From contig NZ_ML014783.1 of assembly GCF_003675895.1 (NCBI RefSeq), positions 1-47,370 on the forward strand: a DNA stretch of 47,370 bases, given 5' to 3'. This document shows, piece after piece, positions 32,786 through 42,681 of the stretch. Positions within the stretch are counted from its first letter, which is position 1. Every line of letters begins with the position of its first letter. Under the pieces are notes generated by a model that ran no database searches, had not been told where the DNA came from, and was given only the letters and a program-made list of their open reading frames with translations. Position numbers and translations under genes: made by a program. The stretch comes from Parashewanella curva (GTDB lineage: Bacteria; Pseudomonadota; Gammaproteobacteria; Enterobacterales; Shewanellaceae).

Positions 32786-33868
32786 ATGACAACTTTGGAT
32801 AGCGCATTCCCGAATACCCGTATCGCACAAGCCGAATTCACTGGTCAATCTGGTGAGTTTTTCAAAATTTGGATAGTAAACCTGTTACTCAGTATCTTAA
32901 CCTTAGGGATCTACAGCGCTTGGGCCAAAGTTCGTACCAACCAATATTTACACGGCCACACCAAATTAGAAGATCATGGTTTTCGCTATCTCTCTACGCC
33001 ACTGCAAATTCTCAAGGGCCGACTGTTAGCGGTATCGGTGTTTATTTTAATCACCGTATTATCTTCGTTCACTCCCATGCTCGCATTAGGAATGAGTTTA
33101 CTGATATTAGTTGCCACCCCTTGGCTTATCATGCAAAGCATTAGATTTAATATGCGCATGACCTCCTACCGTAATGTGCGCTTCTCTTTTAAGGGCAACT
33201 ACTGGGAAACCGTTCTGAATTTCTTGTTGCTGCCTATGCTCGCCCTATTCTTTACGCTTGGTATCGCCTTGCCTTGGGTTCATCAACGTATTGATAAATA
33301 CATCTTCGACAATCTCAGCGTTGGCGGTCAGCCCTTTAAACTGAATACGGATGTTGGACAATATTACGTTGCCGCGCTTGTCGCTATTGCTATTATGATG
33401 GCGGGAATTATTACGATAGTCATTTTTGCTGGTATCTATGGCGTGATGATTGCGCAAGCCGGAGAGGATTCAGCCGAACAGCTGTTAACAGGTACTTTTA
33501 TGGGCTTGATCGTCTTACTGTATCTGGGACTATTTATTCTCAACTTTGTCGCCATTGCTGTTTCTCGTGGCATCGTCCTGAAACACATTATCAGTACATT
33601 AAAAGTAGAAGACGTCGCTACTTTTAAGACTGATATGCCGCTATCTGGCTATATTAAGTTACAACTGCTTAACTCGCTTATACTTATTCTGTCACTTGGG
33701 CTTGCCTATCCCGTGACTAAAATTCGTACTCGACGTTTTGTGGCACAACACATCCAAGTGGAACTCACTGAACAGGCAGACACCTTAGTCAATGATGTAC
33801 AAGGAAAAGATCCTGCCTTTGGTGAAGAAGCTGCAGGCTTCTTTGATGCCGATTTATCGTTTACTTAA
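32786..33868 (+). CDS. DUF898 (YjgN-like) polytopic membrane protein
   Basis: 360 residues with about eight membrane segments. The motif GIYSAWAKVRTNQYLHGHT (about 42-60) is the hallmark of DUF898/YjgN proteins, and a second degenerate copy near the C-terminus (LGLAYPVTKIRTRRF) shows the internal duplication of the family. AAGGA lies 8 bases before the ATG. The gene for an M48 peptidase starts 11 bases after its stop, so the two form an operon; co-occurrence hints at a joint envelope function that has not been defined. Confidence 0.88.
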   Translation: MTTLDSAFPNTRIAQAEFTGQSGEFFKIWIVNLLLSILTLGIYSAWAKVRTNQYLHGHTKLEDHGFRYLSTPLQILKGRLLAVSVFILITVLSSFTPMLALGMSLLILVATPWLIMQSIRFNMRMTSYRNVRFSFKGNYWETVLNFLLLPMLALFFTLGIALPWVHQRIDKYIFDNLSVGGQPFKLNTDVGQYYVAALVAIAIMMAGIITIVIFAGIYGVMIAQAGEDSAEQLLTGTFMGLIVLLYLGLFILNFVAIAVSRGIVLKHIISTLKVEDVATFKTDMPLSGYIKLQLLNSLILILSLGLAYPVTKIRTRRFVAQHIQVELTEQADTLVNDVQGKDPAFGEEAAGFFDADLSFT

Positions 33869-33879
33869 TGGGGTAAGCC

Positions 33880-34926
33880 ATGTTGCAAGTTAGAGGAAAA
33901 TATCAACTGGCTGAAAGCGCGCAATTTCACATTGCAATTGCCAAAATGAATGAACAAGGTTTCGTGCGTATTATCGATGCAGAAACCTTAACCTTGATTG
34001 TGGAGGCGAACACGGACGCCTTCAGCTACAGTGATGTGATCCCCAGTTTGCCAACTGAACTACTTTTTCATAACCGCTGTCGCTTCATACCTGACTTAGC
34101 CGAGTGGACTTGGCCAACACTACAGCCAAAAAGTAAAATTCTTGCATGGTTGGAAACACGTTGGACGGTCGTGCTTGCTTCGCTCATTCTCATTCCAGCC
34201 TTTATGTGGATAATGACAACCAAAGTGCTCCCTGCGGCTGCCGATGCGGCCGTTCCACTTCTGCCAGAGGTTGTTGCTGAGAAAACCGGACAGCAAACGT
34301 TAGCCGTCATGGACAGAACTCTTCTACAACCCAGTCAATTAACGACTGAAGAGCAAATCAAAGTGAATCAGTTGTGGCAACAAGTATTAAAGACCACGAA
34401 TGCTCCTCTGGTTAATACTGAGTTACAATTTAGAGATTCAGCTATCGGCGCTAATGCCATGGCTTTACCTGATGGAACCGTGATCGTCACTGACGACATT
34501 GTGAAATTAATGGAAAAACACCCTGATGCATTACAAGCCGTATTATTGCATGAAATAGGTCATGTTCATTATCAGCATGGAATGGAGCAACTGGCACGCT
34601 CTACCGCCATTACTATGCTGTTTGCACTGATGTTAGGAGACATCGAAGGCGCTGGAGAAATGATTATTGGTGCTGGAGCCAGTTTACTACAATCGTCTTT
34701 TTCCCGCGACATGGAAACTCAAGCCGATAAATATGCTCATCACATGCTGCCGAAATTAGGCCTATCCAAACAGACTTTTGCTAAGGCACTCACTTTACTA
34801 GCAGAATCACATGGTGACCTACTATCAAAGGGCAACGCTAAGGCACACCACTGGCTGGAATACTTAGACAGCCACCCTGATATTAAGAAGCGCATTTCAG
34901 ACAGCAGTAATGCCAATACACATTAA
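33880..34926 (+). CDS. M48-family zinc metallopeptidase, membrane-anchored
   Basis: 348 residues. The zinc motif HEIGHVHYQHG (about 225-235) and the downstream ETQADKYAH (third ligand Glu, about 280) mark an M48 protease. One membrane helix near residues 92-112 leaves a short N-terminal domain on one side and the protease on the other; whether the protease is periplasmic is inferred from the HtpX/BepA-like family. Operon with the DUF898 gene. Confidence 0.88.
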   Translation: MLQVRGKYQLAESAQFHIAIAKMNEQGFVRIIDAETLTLIVEANTDAFSYSDVIPSLPTELLFHNRCRFIPDLAEWTWPTLQPKSKILAWLETRWTVVLASLILIPAFMWIMTTKVLPAAADAAVPLLPEVVAEKTGQQTLAVMDRTLLQPSQLTTEEQIKVNQLWQQVLKTTNAPLVNTELQFRDSAIGANAMALPDGTVIVTDDIVKLMEKHPDALQAVLLHEIGHVHYQHGMEQLARSTAITMLFALMLGDIEGAGEMIIGAGASLLQSSFSRDMETQADKYAHHMLPKLGLSKQTFAKALTLLAESHGDLLSKGNAKAHHWLEYLDSHPDIKKRISDSSNANTH

Positions 34927-34932
34927 TGTTAC

Positions 34933-35586
34933 TCACTCTTCATTTCGCTGTAATTGTGGATTTGAAAAAACGGGTATTAGAGGTTTTTCAGGATTTAGCT
35001 GAGCGCTTTGTTTGTGGCATAAGCGTAACATCGCTTTCCTTAAACCGCTGATATCAAATGAGGTAAAGAAGTTCTTAACTGAAGCTACTTTCCTTACTGA
35101 ACCATCAGGTTGAAATTTGAAATTCATGACGAAGGCTTGTTTACCTGTAGCTTGCCCCTGAGAGTTATATGTTTGCGCCCATACTCTGGCAGTGACATTT
35201 TGATTCATCCCTCTATGTGTGTTTAGTCTTGAAATTTGTTGCAAATTATTTTGCAATTCATTTCTGTCAACTTGGAACTCACGACGAGTGAAGAATTTCC
35301 AAAACTTCACTTTAACCCATTTACCAAAGGGCGCATCAAAAGAACCAAGATCATGTACTTTATAGCCTTTAATCGACTGTTCACCTTTTTTCGAACGATT
35401 TGTGCCATATTGAGCAATGGTCTGTGCATCGGCTGCTTGAACTTGTCCATCAGCTCTTCGTCCAGCCCTTGGACTACCTTCTAGATCAGGTATTGGACTA
35501 GACCGACGTTCAGTTTGAGGGCTTTGTTCAGGACTTGGTTGAGGACTAGTTCGTGGACTAGAATTCGCACTAGATGGTGCTGCCAT
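34933..35586 (-). CDS. Unknown protein with Ser/Pro-rich N-terminus (effector-like)
   Basis: 217 residues. Residues 1-45 are almost only Ser, Pro, Gln, Arg and Thr with repeated SP dipeptides (SPRTSPQPSPEQSPQ), probably disordered. From about 60 a basic, aromatic-rich globular part follows (FGKWVKVKFWKFFTRREFQ near 86). GGAG lies 6-7 bases before the ATG. No signal peptide, no membrane helix, no family recognised. The build (flexible Ser/Pro leader plus small domain) is like many translocated effectors, but that is only resemblance. It lies 189 bases before another unknown gene on the same strand. Confidence 0.68.
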   Translation of the reverse strand: MAAPSSANSSPRTSPQPSPEQSPQTERRSSPIPDLEGSPRAGRRADGQVQAADAQTIAQYGTNRSKKGEQSIKGYKVHDLGSFDAPFGKWVKVKFWKFFTRREFQVDRNELQNNLQQISRLNTHRGMNQNVTARVWAQTYNSQGQATGKQAFVMNFKFQPDGSVRKVASVKNFFTSFDISGLRKAMLRLCHKQSAQLNPEKPLIPVFSNPQLQRNEE

Positions 35587-35775
35587 CGTAGACTCCTATT
35601 AGATCTATTATTAGTACACTTAAAGTCCGGTACCTTATACTTTCGTAGGCACACATATCTTTTGTTAGCTATTTCAACATAAGATTAACACTATGATACC
35701 AATAGACTTTTAAGCATTTTCAAGCAACTTACCAACAAAAACGGACTACCGACTGTTAATTGAATTTCGGAACGC

Positions 35776-36381
35776 TCATGGCTTGTCTTCCGTTGCCTTT
35801 CGCTGACGTGGTGGTTTCGCGGGCCTCGGCATGGACTCAACGGCTTCTTCTAAGGTCATTTGAGTTAAATCCGGTTCTGACTCAACCCTTACTGAAGAAT
35901 AGTCACGTTCAGAAGAATATTTATCATGAACGGCTGTACTTTGTTCTATTTCATCTTCTTCAGAAAAGACTTCATCTGAAACCTTATAAGTTACAGCATC
36001 AATAGGCAGTTGCGTTTTGACAGGTGTAGCGATTGGAACCACAGTGCTCTCAGGGTTTGTAAGCGTTGATTGCAATATGACTGGTCTCTGAGAATTATAA
36101 TCTTGAACAATTGCATCCATTATTCCTACCTTAGTGAATTGCCAAAAGCCAATCCATGCTTTCAGTAGTTTCCCTGATTCATCCCACCCAAAACTTACAT
36201 TTTCATACTCGGCTATAAACCCTAATTGAAATTTTACCCTAAGCGTATTACTCGATTGTGTATTTTTAGTACCTGCAATGGTATCCAGAGCAGCAGCGGT
36301 TAAATTTTTATATCTCTGCTGTGGATTTGCAATACTCCAATATACAGTAAACGCGCTAGCAGCTGCCATTTCAGAGGACAT
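35776..36381 (-). CDS. Unknown protein with acidic, proline-ending tail
   Basis: 201 residues. The first 100 residues look like a small alpha/beta domain (FQLGFIAEYENVSFGWDESG near 52-71). Residues 130-201 are acidic and Ser-rich, then basic and Pro-rich at the very end (PRPAKPPRQRKATEDKP). GGGGAGAGG precedes the ATG. No export signal or known domain. It is upstream of the Ser/Pro-rich gene on the same strand and may share its transcript. Both lie in the block that separates secE from tufB. Confidence 0.68.
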   Translation of the reverse strand: MSSEMAAASAFTVYWSIANPQQRYKNLTAAALDTIAGTKNTQSSNTLRVKFQLGFIAEYENVSFGWDESGKLLKAWIGFWQFTKVGIMDAIVQDYNSQRPVILQSTLTNPESTVVPIATPVKTQLPIDAVTYKVSDEVFSEEDEIEQSTAVHDKYSSERDYSSVRVESEPDLTQMTLEEAVESMPRPAKPPRQRKATEDKP

Positions 36382-36741
36382 AAAACCTCTCCCCTCTGTG
36401 CCATTTAGCTATTTATACAGGGATGTTGGTGTTTTTCGTTGTTTCCACCAAGCAACTATTAGTTCTAACTTATACATAGATTGCTTATGCTCTGAATATC
36501 AATATATTTTGCTAAAGCAGCAAAAAATTAATGTTTATTAATCTGAATAGGGCTATTTCGATGAAAATGAGAACCAAGTGAATCGTTGTTTAGAATGAAA
36601 ATCGCTTAACGCGCTCTGTCCGGCCTCTTGGCCAGAGCCAAGTGGCGTTCGCCTGCTATTTTTCAGCCATTGGGCTGAAAAGCTTAACGCGCTCACCCTT
36701 CTCGTGAAGATGGTCGCACTGTATATTTTATTACAGGCATT
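36382..36741. other. Intergenic region downstream of tufB
   Basis: About 360 bases without a credible gene. The left part is AT-rich (probable promoter zone of the 201-residue gene). The right part, 36604-36694, holds a direct repeat GCTTAACGCGCTC at both ends of a hairpin-rich insert. The last 40 bases match the tufA downstream flank. Confidence 0.55.
36604..36694. repeat. 13-bp direct repeat flanking a hairpin-rich insert
   Basis: GCTTAACGCGCTC occurs at 36604-36616 and 36682-36694. Between them lie GGCC-TCTT-GGCC, GGCG-TT-CGCC and TTTTCAGCC-ATTG-GGCTGAAAA (36660-36681). The corresponding tufA flank has one related copy and no insert. Confidence 0.65.
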
Positions 36742-36768
36742 AAAAAAGGCCGCATAAGCGACCTTTTT
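36742..36768 (-). terminator. Terminator of the tRNA-tufB transcript
   Basis: Stem GGCCGC/GCGACC with loop ATAA and one mismatch, six A before and five T after on the plus strand; on the minus strand it ends in TTTTTT. Confidence 0.85.
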
Positions 36769-36791
36769 CTGTGTTTAACTAAACGTCGAAA

Positions 36792-37976
36792 TTACTCAAC
36801 GATTTTAGCTACAACACCAGCACCAACTGTACGACCACCTTCACGGATTGCGAAGCGTAGACCTTCGTCCATCGCAATTGGGCAGATTAGAGTAACAACC
36901 ATCTTGATGTTGTCACCTGGCATTACCATTTCTACGCCTTCTGGTAGCTCGATAGTACCAGTTACGTCAGTTGTACGGAAGTAGAACTGTGGACGGTAGC
37001 CTTTGAAGAATGGAGTGTGACGTCCACCTTCTTCTTTCGATAGTACGTATACTTCTGACTCGAAAGTTGTGTGTGGAGTGATAGAACCAGGCTGTGCTAG
37101 TACTTGACCACGCTCAACTTCGTCACGCTTAGTACCACGTAATAGGATACCACAGTTCTCACCTGCACGACCTTCGTCAAGCAGCTTACGGAACATTTCA
37201 ACACCAGTACAAGTAGTAACTGTAGTGTCTTTGATACCTACGATTTCTACTTCGTCACCAACTTTGATGATACCGCGCTCAACACGACCAGTTACTACTG
37301 TACCACGGCCTTGGATTGAGAATACGTCTTCGATTGGTAGAATGAACGCACCGTCGATTGCACGCTCTGGCTCTGGGATGTAAGTGTCTAGAGCGTTCGC
37401 TAGCTCAAGAATTTTCTCTTCCCACTGTGCTTCACCATTTAGTGCGCCTAGTGCAGAACCTTGGATAACTGGTAGGTCATCACCTGGGAATTCGTATTCA
37501 GATAGAAGTTCACGTACTTCCATTTCTACTAGCTCTAGAAGCTCTTCATCATCAACCATGTCACACTTGTTCATGAATACGATGATGAAAGGTACACCTA
37601 CCTGACGAGATAGTAGGATGTGCTCACGAGTTTGTGGCATTGGGCCGTCAGTAGAAGCAACAACTAGGATTGCGCCGTCCATCTGTGCAGCACCAGTGAT
37701 CATGTTTTTAACATAATCCGCGTGACCTGGGCAGTCTACGTGTGCGTAGTGACGAGTTTCAGTGTCATACTCGATGTGAGAAGTATTAATGGTAATACCG
37801 CGCTCACGCTCTTCTGGAGCGTTATCGATTTGTGCGAAGTCTTTAACGTCACCACCAAACTTTTTAGTTAAAACGTGTGAGATCGCTGCGGTTAGAGTAG
37901 TTTTACCGTGGTCAACGTGACCGATAGTACCAACGTTAACGTGCGGTTTGCTACGTTCAAATTTTTCTTTAGCCAT
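36792..37976 (-). CDS. tufB: Elongation factor Tu (copy B, tRNA-tufB operon)
   Basis: 394 residues, identical in protein to the copy at 11144. Starts with ATG where tufA has GTG. It is downstream of four tRNA genes in the order known from E. coli (thrU-tyrU-glyT-thrT-tufB) and is probably cut from the same transcript. The usual next gene, secE, is displaced by an 8 kb accessory block. Confidence 0.98.
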   Translation of the reverse strand: MAKEKFERSKPHVNVGTIGHVDHGKTTLTAAISHVLTKKFGGDVKDFAQIDNAPEERERGITINTSHIEYDTETRHYAHVDCPGHADYVKNMITGAAQMDGAILVVASTDGPMPQTREHILLSRQVGVPFIIVFMNKCDMVDDEELLELVEMEVRELLSEYEFPGDDLPVIQGSALGALNGEAQWEEKILELANALDTYIPEPERAIDGAFILPIEDVFSIQGRGTVVTGRVERGIIKVGDEVEIVGIKDTTVTTCTGVEMFRKLLDEGRAGENCGILLRGTKRDEVERGQVLAQPGSITPHTTFESEVYVLSKEEGGRHTPFFKGYRPQFYFRTTDVTGTIELPEGVEMVMPGDNIKMVVTLICPIAMDEGLRFAIREGGRTVGAGVVAKIVE

Positions 37977-38102
37977 GATATGCCTCAGTTCAACCTAATT
38001 TAAGGTAGTGAAAGTCAATATTTATGTATAGCAAAACTTCGACGCAGTAATTTTGCATCGAACGAATTTTAGTTTCAAGGTAATGGGAGCAAAAATTGAG
38101 GC

Positions 38103-38178
38103 TGGTGCTGATAGGCAGATTCGAACTGCCGACCTCACCCTTACCAAGGGTGCGCTCTACCAACTGAGCCATATCAGC
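38103..38178 (-). tRNA. thrT: tRNA-Thr(GGT)
   Basis: Full cloverleaf on the minus strand: acceptor GCTGATA/TATCAGC, anticodon loop CTTGGTA with GGT, T-loop GTTCGAATC, encoded CCA. Confidence 0.96.
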
Positions 38179-38188
38179 AACTTGAAAA

Positions 38189-38262
38189 TGGAGCGGGCGG
38201 CGGGAATCGAACCCGCGTTATCAGCTTGGAAGGCTGGAGTAATACCATTATACGACGCCCGC
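38189..38262 (-). tRNA. glyT: tRNA-Gly(TCC)
   Basis: Acceptor GCGGGCG/CGCCCGC, anticodon loop CTTCCAA with TCC, GGTTCGATTCC T-arm, encoded CCA. Confidence 0.96.
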
Positions 38263-38302
38263 GCAACCTAAATAAGGCTACCAACTACCTAGAAGAATGA
38301 AA

Positions 38303-38387
38303 TGGTGGAGGGAGAAGGATTCGAACCTTCGAAGGCGGAGCCGTCAGATTTACAGTCTGATCCCTTTGGCCACTCGGGAACCCCTCC
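38303..38387 (-). tRNA. tyrU: tRNA-Tyr(GTA)
   Basis: 85-nt tRNA with a long variable arm, as expected for Tyr. Anticodon loop CTGTAAA with GTA, acceptor GGAGGGG/CTCCCTCC-type pairing, encoded CCA. Confidence 0.96.
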
Positions 38388-38392
38388 ATCAA

Positions 38393-38468
<76 letters not shown>

Positions 38469-38486
38469 ATATCATTTCGGAGTCGG

Positions 38487-38515
38487 ATATTAGGTAAATG
38501 TCGCCCTAAGTGCAA
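38487..38515 (-). promoter_or_regulatory. Promoter of the tRNA-tufB operon
   Basis: -35 TTGCAC (38510-38515), 17-bp spacer, -10 TAATAT (38487-38492), then a C/G-rich discriminator, 18 bases before the first tRNA. AT-rich tracts lie upstream, as in strong stable-RNA promoters. Confidence 0.75.
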
Positions 38516-38718
38516 TAGTAAATTGCAAAAATTTGCAAAAAAAGTGTCAAATGTTGCTTTTTTCAGCTCAAACCTTAAAATTTGCTGAATATTTCACCTC
38601 AAACCTAAAGACTTACAAACCTATAGCGGTTAACTCTTCAAAAAAATTGTCGCCATGAAATGAATAAGGTAAGGTGCGACAAGTTTTTTCTTATTATTTA
38701 CTGTCACTTGGAACTTGA

Positions 38719-39669
38719 ATGATTTCTGCTCAATCTGCTTATCAGGCTCTGTACTTTGCGTTTCAACGTCAGCAATGGCGTCAACTGCGTAATGCCGTTC
38801 CATTAACATTAACCGAAGCAGATTTAGAAAAACTAAAAGGGATCAATGAGCGACTTTCTTTATCAGAAGTTACCGATATTTATCTTCCAATGAGCCGCTT
38901 GCTTAATTTAATCGTACAATCAAAGCAGCAACGCAGTCAGGTTTTGGGTGAATTCCTCGAGCATACTTCCCCTAAAACCCCATATATTATTAGCATTGCG
39001 GGCAGTGTCGCCGTTGGTAAAAGTACAACGGCTCGTATTTTGCAAGCGTTATTACAGCATTGGCCAGAGCACCCTAAAGTTGAGCTAGTCACTACCGACG
39101 GATTTTTATATCCCCTAAAAGATTTGAAGAAAAAAGGGTTAATGCAGAGAAAGGGCTTCCCGGAAAGTTACGATATGAAGATGCTCATTGATTTCATCTC
39201 TGATGTTAAATCAGGCAAATCCAAAGTCAAAGCACCTTTATATTCGCATATCAGTTATGACCGTTTAGCTGATACATTTTTAGAAGTCGATCAACCTGAC
39301 ATCTTAATTTTAGAAGGGCTTAATGTTTTACAAACAGGGCTAGATACTGAAACGCCGGATCTTCGACCTTTCGTTTCAGATTTTGTAGATTTCTCTATTT
39401 ATGTGGATGCCGATTACGATTTATTAAAGAAATGGTATGTAGATCGATTCCTACAATTTAGAAGTGGCGCTTTTGCAAATAAGAATTCGTACTTTAACCA
39501 TTATGCGAGCCTTAATGATGCGGCGGCTACCGATATTGCCGAAAATATCTGGGAAAGCATCAATGGCCCGAACTTACTCAACAATATTTTACCGACACGA
39601 GAACGAGCCCATTTGATCCTACGCAAAGGGCAGGATCATTTGATGAATCAGGTATTATTAAGAAAATAG
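38719..39669 (+). CDS. coaA: Pantothenate kinase (type I)
   Basis: 316 residues, the E. coli length. Catalyses the first step of coenzyme A synthesis and is inhibited by CoA. The P-loop GSVAVGKST is at about 95-103, and the substrate motif TTDGFLYP and the SYDMK segment follow. GGA lies 8 bases before the ATG. Divergent from the tRNA operon. birA, usually adjacent, is separated from it by a decayed ankyrin gene. Confidence 0.97.
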   Translation: MISAQSAYQALYFAFQRQQWRQLRNAVPLTLTEADLEKLKGINERLSLSEVTDIYLPMSRLLNLIVQSKQQRSQVLGEFLEHTSPKTPYIISIAGSVAVGKSTTARILQALLQHWPEHPKVELVTTDGFLYPLKDLKKKGLMQRKGFPESYDMKMLIDFISDVKSGKSKVKAPLYSHISYDRLADTFLEVDQPDILILEGLNVLQTGLDTETPDLRPFVSDFVDFSIYVDADYDLLKKWYVDRFLQFRSGAFANKNSYFNHYASLNDAAATDIAENIWESINGPNLLNNILPTRERAHLILRKGQDHLMNQVLLRK

Positions 39670-39733
39670 CCTTTAATACAATACGACAAGAGCAATGTTG
39701 TTATCCCACGATTATCATCCATCGTTGCGACAA

Positions 39734-40559
39734 TTATGGTTTTGTGGACAATAGAGAAAATAAATCGGCTAGTGATTTTGCCTCATTTTTAGGCATCCCA
39801 GCAGTATCAATGCTTAATTTTACGTTAGCCGCAAGTTCACCACCATGCTTTTCAATAGCTTGTTTTATACTATCCTTTTTTTGGCTCCATTGTTCTTTGT
39901 CTGATTCTGGAGAATCTTGGATTTTATCGTTATAAAACTGACACACTATTGCAGCTAAATTATATCCTTTGGCATCTGTTAATTAAGTATCGGCACCCTT
40001 TTCGATTAATGTCACCACAATGTCAGTGTGTAGTTTTATAGCGGCTATCATGACGGGTGTTCTTTTTGAGCTTTCAACTTTATTGGTACATATGACTTGT
40101 TCATCTAAATCCGGCTTTCCCTCTAATAACGCACTAAACACCTCAATGTGCCCTGTACGACACGGCAGCCAAAATAAAGATGCGTTAAAATAAGATAAAC
40201 CATTAATACAATACTTCGGACAGTTTTTGATTGGTCGTGCCTCAATATTTAGTAAGTCATTGAATTTTAATGAATCTGTGTTTTCAGATTCAATTTATAA
40301 AATTTTGTAAATTCAATTACTTATAAAAAGTGTCCGAACCATTGTTAATAGTAAAGTCGATTTTTTTACGACAAAGTACCTCTGCTCGAAATTGCCTAAT
40401 CATCGCTAGAGCAGCTTGAGTATCTTTAGGATTTATAAATGCTTCTTTTAGCTGTTCATCTGAAACGGTAATTTGGGTATTAGTACTTAATTCACTTTCA
40501 GTTTTTAGCTGAGGAGCGATTCCATCGACTCCTGCAACTGCACATCGTACGACTGACAT
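39734..40559 (-). pseudogene. Decayed ankyrin-repeat protein gene
   Basis: Three pieces in order. The 5' piece (40317-40559) starts with ATG after AGGTAGG and gives 80 residues, then stops. About 40 bases further a second open stretch, without its own ATG, encodes an ankyrin unit (TPVMIAAIKLHTDIVVTLIE, near 39990-40070) ending GADT and a TAA at about 39982-39984. The same frame then continues without another stop to 39734 (LTDAKGYNLAAIVCQFYND and a Lys/Glu-rich tail). One frameshift or small deletion plus one nonsense codon would explain this. It lies between coaA and birA. Confidence 0.75.
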
Positions 40560-40641
40560 AATTACCTACCTAAATTGCGCCTTTTCAATTTTGATACGCT
40601 AGCACAAACAAACTAAATGAATACTGAACATCATACTGCAT

Positions 40642-41598
40642 TTAAGTGCGAACACTGATCTCCCCGCCCACATATGATTTCACTTCACCATCAAGTTCTA
40701 ACAAAATCCCACCTTGCTCATCAATACCACGACAAATACCCTCAACATGATTATCAGCCATTTCAAGACGGATCTCTTGGTCTTTATATAAATCGGTTTG
40801 CTGCCAACGAGATAAAAACGGCTTGAGCCCTTGTGATTCAAACACTTTAAGGTCACTCACCAACTGTTGATGAAAAGCAATAGCAAAAGCGGTTTTACTG
40901 GGAATATCCACATTGGTTAAGTCACACCAAGGTTGATCAATTTGCTCCCCTGAATTGGATGGCATCACAAAATTCACACCAACGCCAATAACGATTTGGC
41001 ACTCTCCATCTGCTTGCCCTGACATTTCAACCAAAATACCAGCCAACTTTTTGCCATTAAGGTACACATCATTGGGCCATTTTACCGCTAACCCACTTAC
41101 ACCGAGAGCTTCTAACGCCGTCACCAGAGAGCAGCCAACCACCAAAGAAAGCCCCATAGCTTGAGCCATGCCTTGGGGAAAGTTCCAAAACACTGAACCA
41201 TAAAAATGACTGCCATAAGGCGATACCCAATTGCGGCCACGTCGACCGCGACCCGCACTTTGATGCTCAGCAATACAGATATCACCAGAGTTCAACTCAT
41301 TGGCATGCTTCATCATAAAGCTGTTGGTCGAATCGATTTCATCAAAATAAAAACAACGGCTTTGGATCCCTTTCAGTAACTCAGTTGCATCCATCAAGGG
41401 TACGGGTTTCTGTAACTTATAGCCTTTGCCTTTTACGCTAAAGATCTCTACACCAAGCGCTTCAAGTGCATCGATATGATTACTGATAGTCATCCGGCTT
41501 ACTCCCAACTGAGTCGCTAATGCTTCACCCGAAATAAAGCCTTGATGATGACTCAATGCCGTTAAGATTTGTCTGCGACGTTGCCATTGTTCAGCCAT
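40642..41598 (-). CDS. birA: Biotin ligase / biotin operon repressor
   Basis: 318 residues, bifunctional type. N-terminal helix-turn-helix (about 16-55; SGEALATQLGVSRMTISNHI) for the bio operator, central ligase domain with the biotinoyl-AMP loop GRGRRGRNW (about 114-122) and KWPNDVYLNGKK (about 180), and the C-terminal cap. The start at 41598 overlaps the murB stop by 8 bases (ATGGCTGA), with GGGGAG upstream; 41616 is also in frame. Translationally coupled to murB. Confidence 0.93.
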   Translation of the reverse strand: MAEQWQRRRQILTALSHHQGFISGEALATQLGVSRMTISNHIDALEALGVEIFSVKGKGYKLQKPVPLMDATELLKGIQSRCFYFDEIDSTNSFMMKHANELNSGDICIAEHQSAGRGRRGRNWVSPYGSHFYGSVFWNFPQGMAQAMGLSLVVGCSLVTALEALGVSGLAVKWPNDVYLNGKKLAGILVEMSGQADGECQIVIGVGVNFVMPSNSGEQIDQPWCDLTNVDIPSKTAFAIAFHQQLVSDLKVFESQGLKPFLSRWQQTDLYKDQEIRLEMADNHVEGICRGIDEQGGILLELDGEVKSYVGGEISVRT

Positions 41599-42616
41599 TG
41601 ATGGTGATCTCCCCATGTTGTCCTATTAATCGTGGCTCTGGCTCTAATTCAACGCCAAAGATCTGTTTAATTTGTTCAATAATATATCGCGCTAACGTGA
41701 TGATATCCTCACCCTTAGCTTGACCATAATTGACCAATACTAACGCTTGATTATTATGTACTGCGGCTTGCCCAAGTTGATAGCCTTTTAAGCCTGCTTT
41801 ATCAATAAGCCAACCAGCCGCCAGTTTCATATCATCATTATGAGGATAAGCCGCAATATCAGGAAAGCTTGCATGTAGACTCTGAAATCGTTCGACACTC
41901 ACAATAGGATTTTTGAAAAAGCTGCCGACATTCCCCAACATCTTAGGATCGGGCAGTTTTTGTTGCCTAACCTGACAAACTAGGTCAAATATATCTCGTG
42001 AAGTCACCGTATTATGCTCAAGCTGCTGCAAGGGACCATAATTCAAAACTGGCTGCCAGTTTTTACTCAATTTAAAACCCACTTGGGTGATCACAACTTT
42101 CCCTTTAAGCTCTTGCTTAAAGATAGAATCTCGATACCCAAACTGACACTCTTCAGCCGTTAACCTAGTAACCAATTGCGTGGTGGCATCCATAAACTCT
42201 ACCCAATCACACAGCTCACAAAACTCAACCCCATAAGCCCCGATATTCTGTATTGGTGCTGCGCCAACAGTACCGGGAATGAGCGCAAGGTTCTCAAGCC
42301 CATCGATCTCATGCTCTAAGCAATACTCCACTAATTGGTGCCAATCTTCTCCTGCGGCAATAGATAGATAATGGAATCTATCATCCTCAGTATGGACAAT
42401 GCCTTTGAGCTCCATCTTTAATACAACACCATTGAAATCTTCACACAAAACAAGGTTACTTCCGCCACCGAGCACAAACCAAGGTGATGGTTTCGTAGAT
42501 AGCTTTGTAAGTTGTTTCTTCAACTCTGCTTCACTAGTGATCGTCAACAGTTCAGTACAGGATTGGTTGAGTCCCAGCGTATTATATGGAAGTAACGAAA
42601 TTTGGCTTGAGGTCAT
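41591..42616 (-). CDS. murB: UDP-N-acetylenolpyruvoylglucosamine reductase
   Basis: 341 residues (E. coli 342). FAD-dependent reduction that makes UDP-MurNAc for peptidoglycan. FAD-binding VLGGGSNLVL (about 47-56), NIGAYGVE (about 121) and the catalytic Ser in GNVGSFFKNP (about 228). It is the E. coli-type enzyme. The ATG at 42616 fits the family; a TTG 14 codons upstream lacks support. Followed directly by birA. Confidence 0.94.
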   Translation of the reverse strand: MTSSQISLLPYNTLGLNQSCTELLTITSEAELKKQLTKLSTKPSPWFVLGGGSNLVLCEDFNGVVLKMELKGIVHTEDDRFHYLSIAAGEDWHQLVEYCLEHEIDGLENLALIPGTVGAAPIQNIGAYGVEFCELCDWVEFMDATTQLVTRLTAEECQFGYRDSIFKQELKGKVVITQVGFKLSKNWQPVLNYGPLQQLEHNTVTSRDIFDLVCQVRQQKLPDPKMLGNVGSFFKNPIVSVERFQSLHASFPDIAAYPHNDDMKLAAGWLIDKAGLKGYQLGQAAVHNNQALVLVNYGQAKGEDIITLARYIIEQIKQIFGVELEPEPRLIGQHGEITING

Positions 42617-42681
42617 GGTGACTGATATTGGCAAATAACAGCCATTGTACTGACTCAATAGCTGTTTTTCAGTATTTGAGG

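Noticed and set aside
35760..36005. Plus-strand 81-codon frame
   Set aside because: Antisense to the acidic tail of the 201-residue gene; no start signal.
36278..36541. Plus-strand 87-codon frame
   Set aside because: Overlaps the start and ribosome-binding site of the minus-strand 201-residue gene and has no ribosome-binding site.
39982..39984. Programmed readthrough of the TAA in the ankyrin gene
   Set aside because: The frame is also broken upstream, so simple decay is the better explanation.
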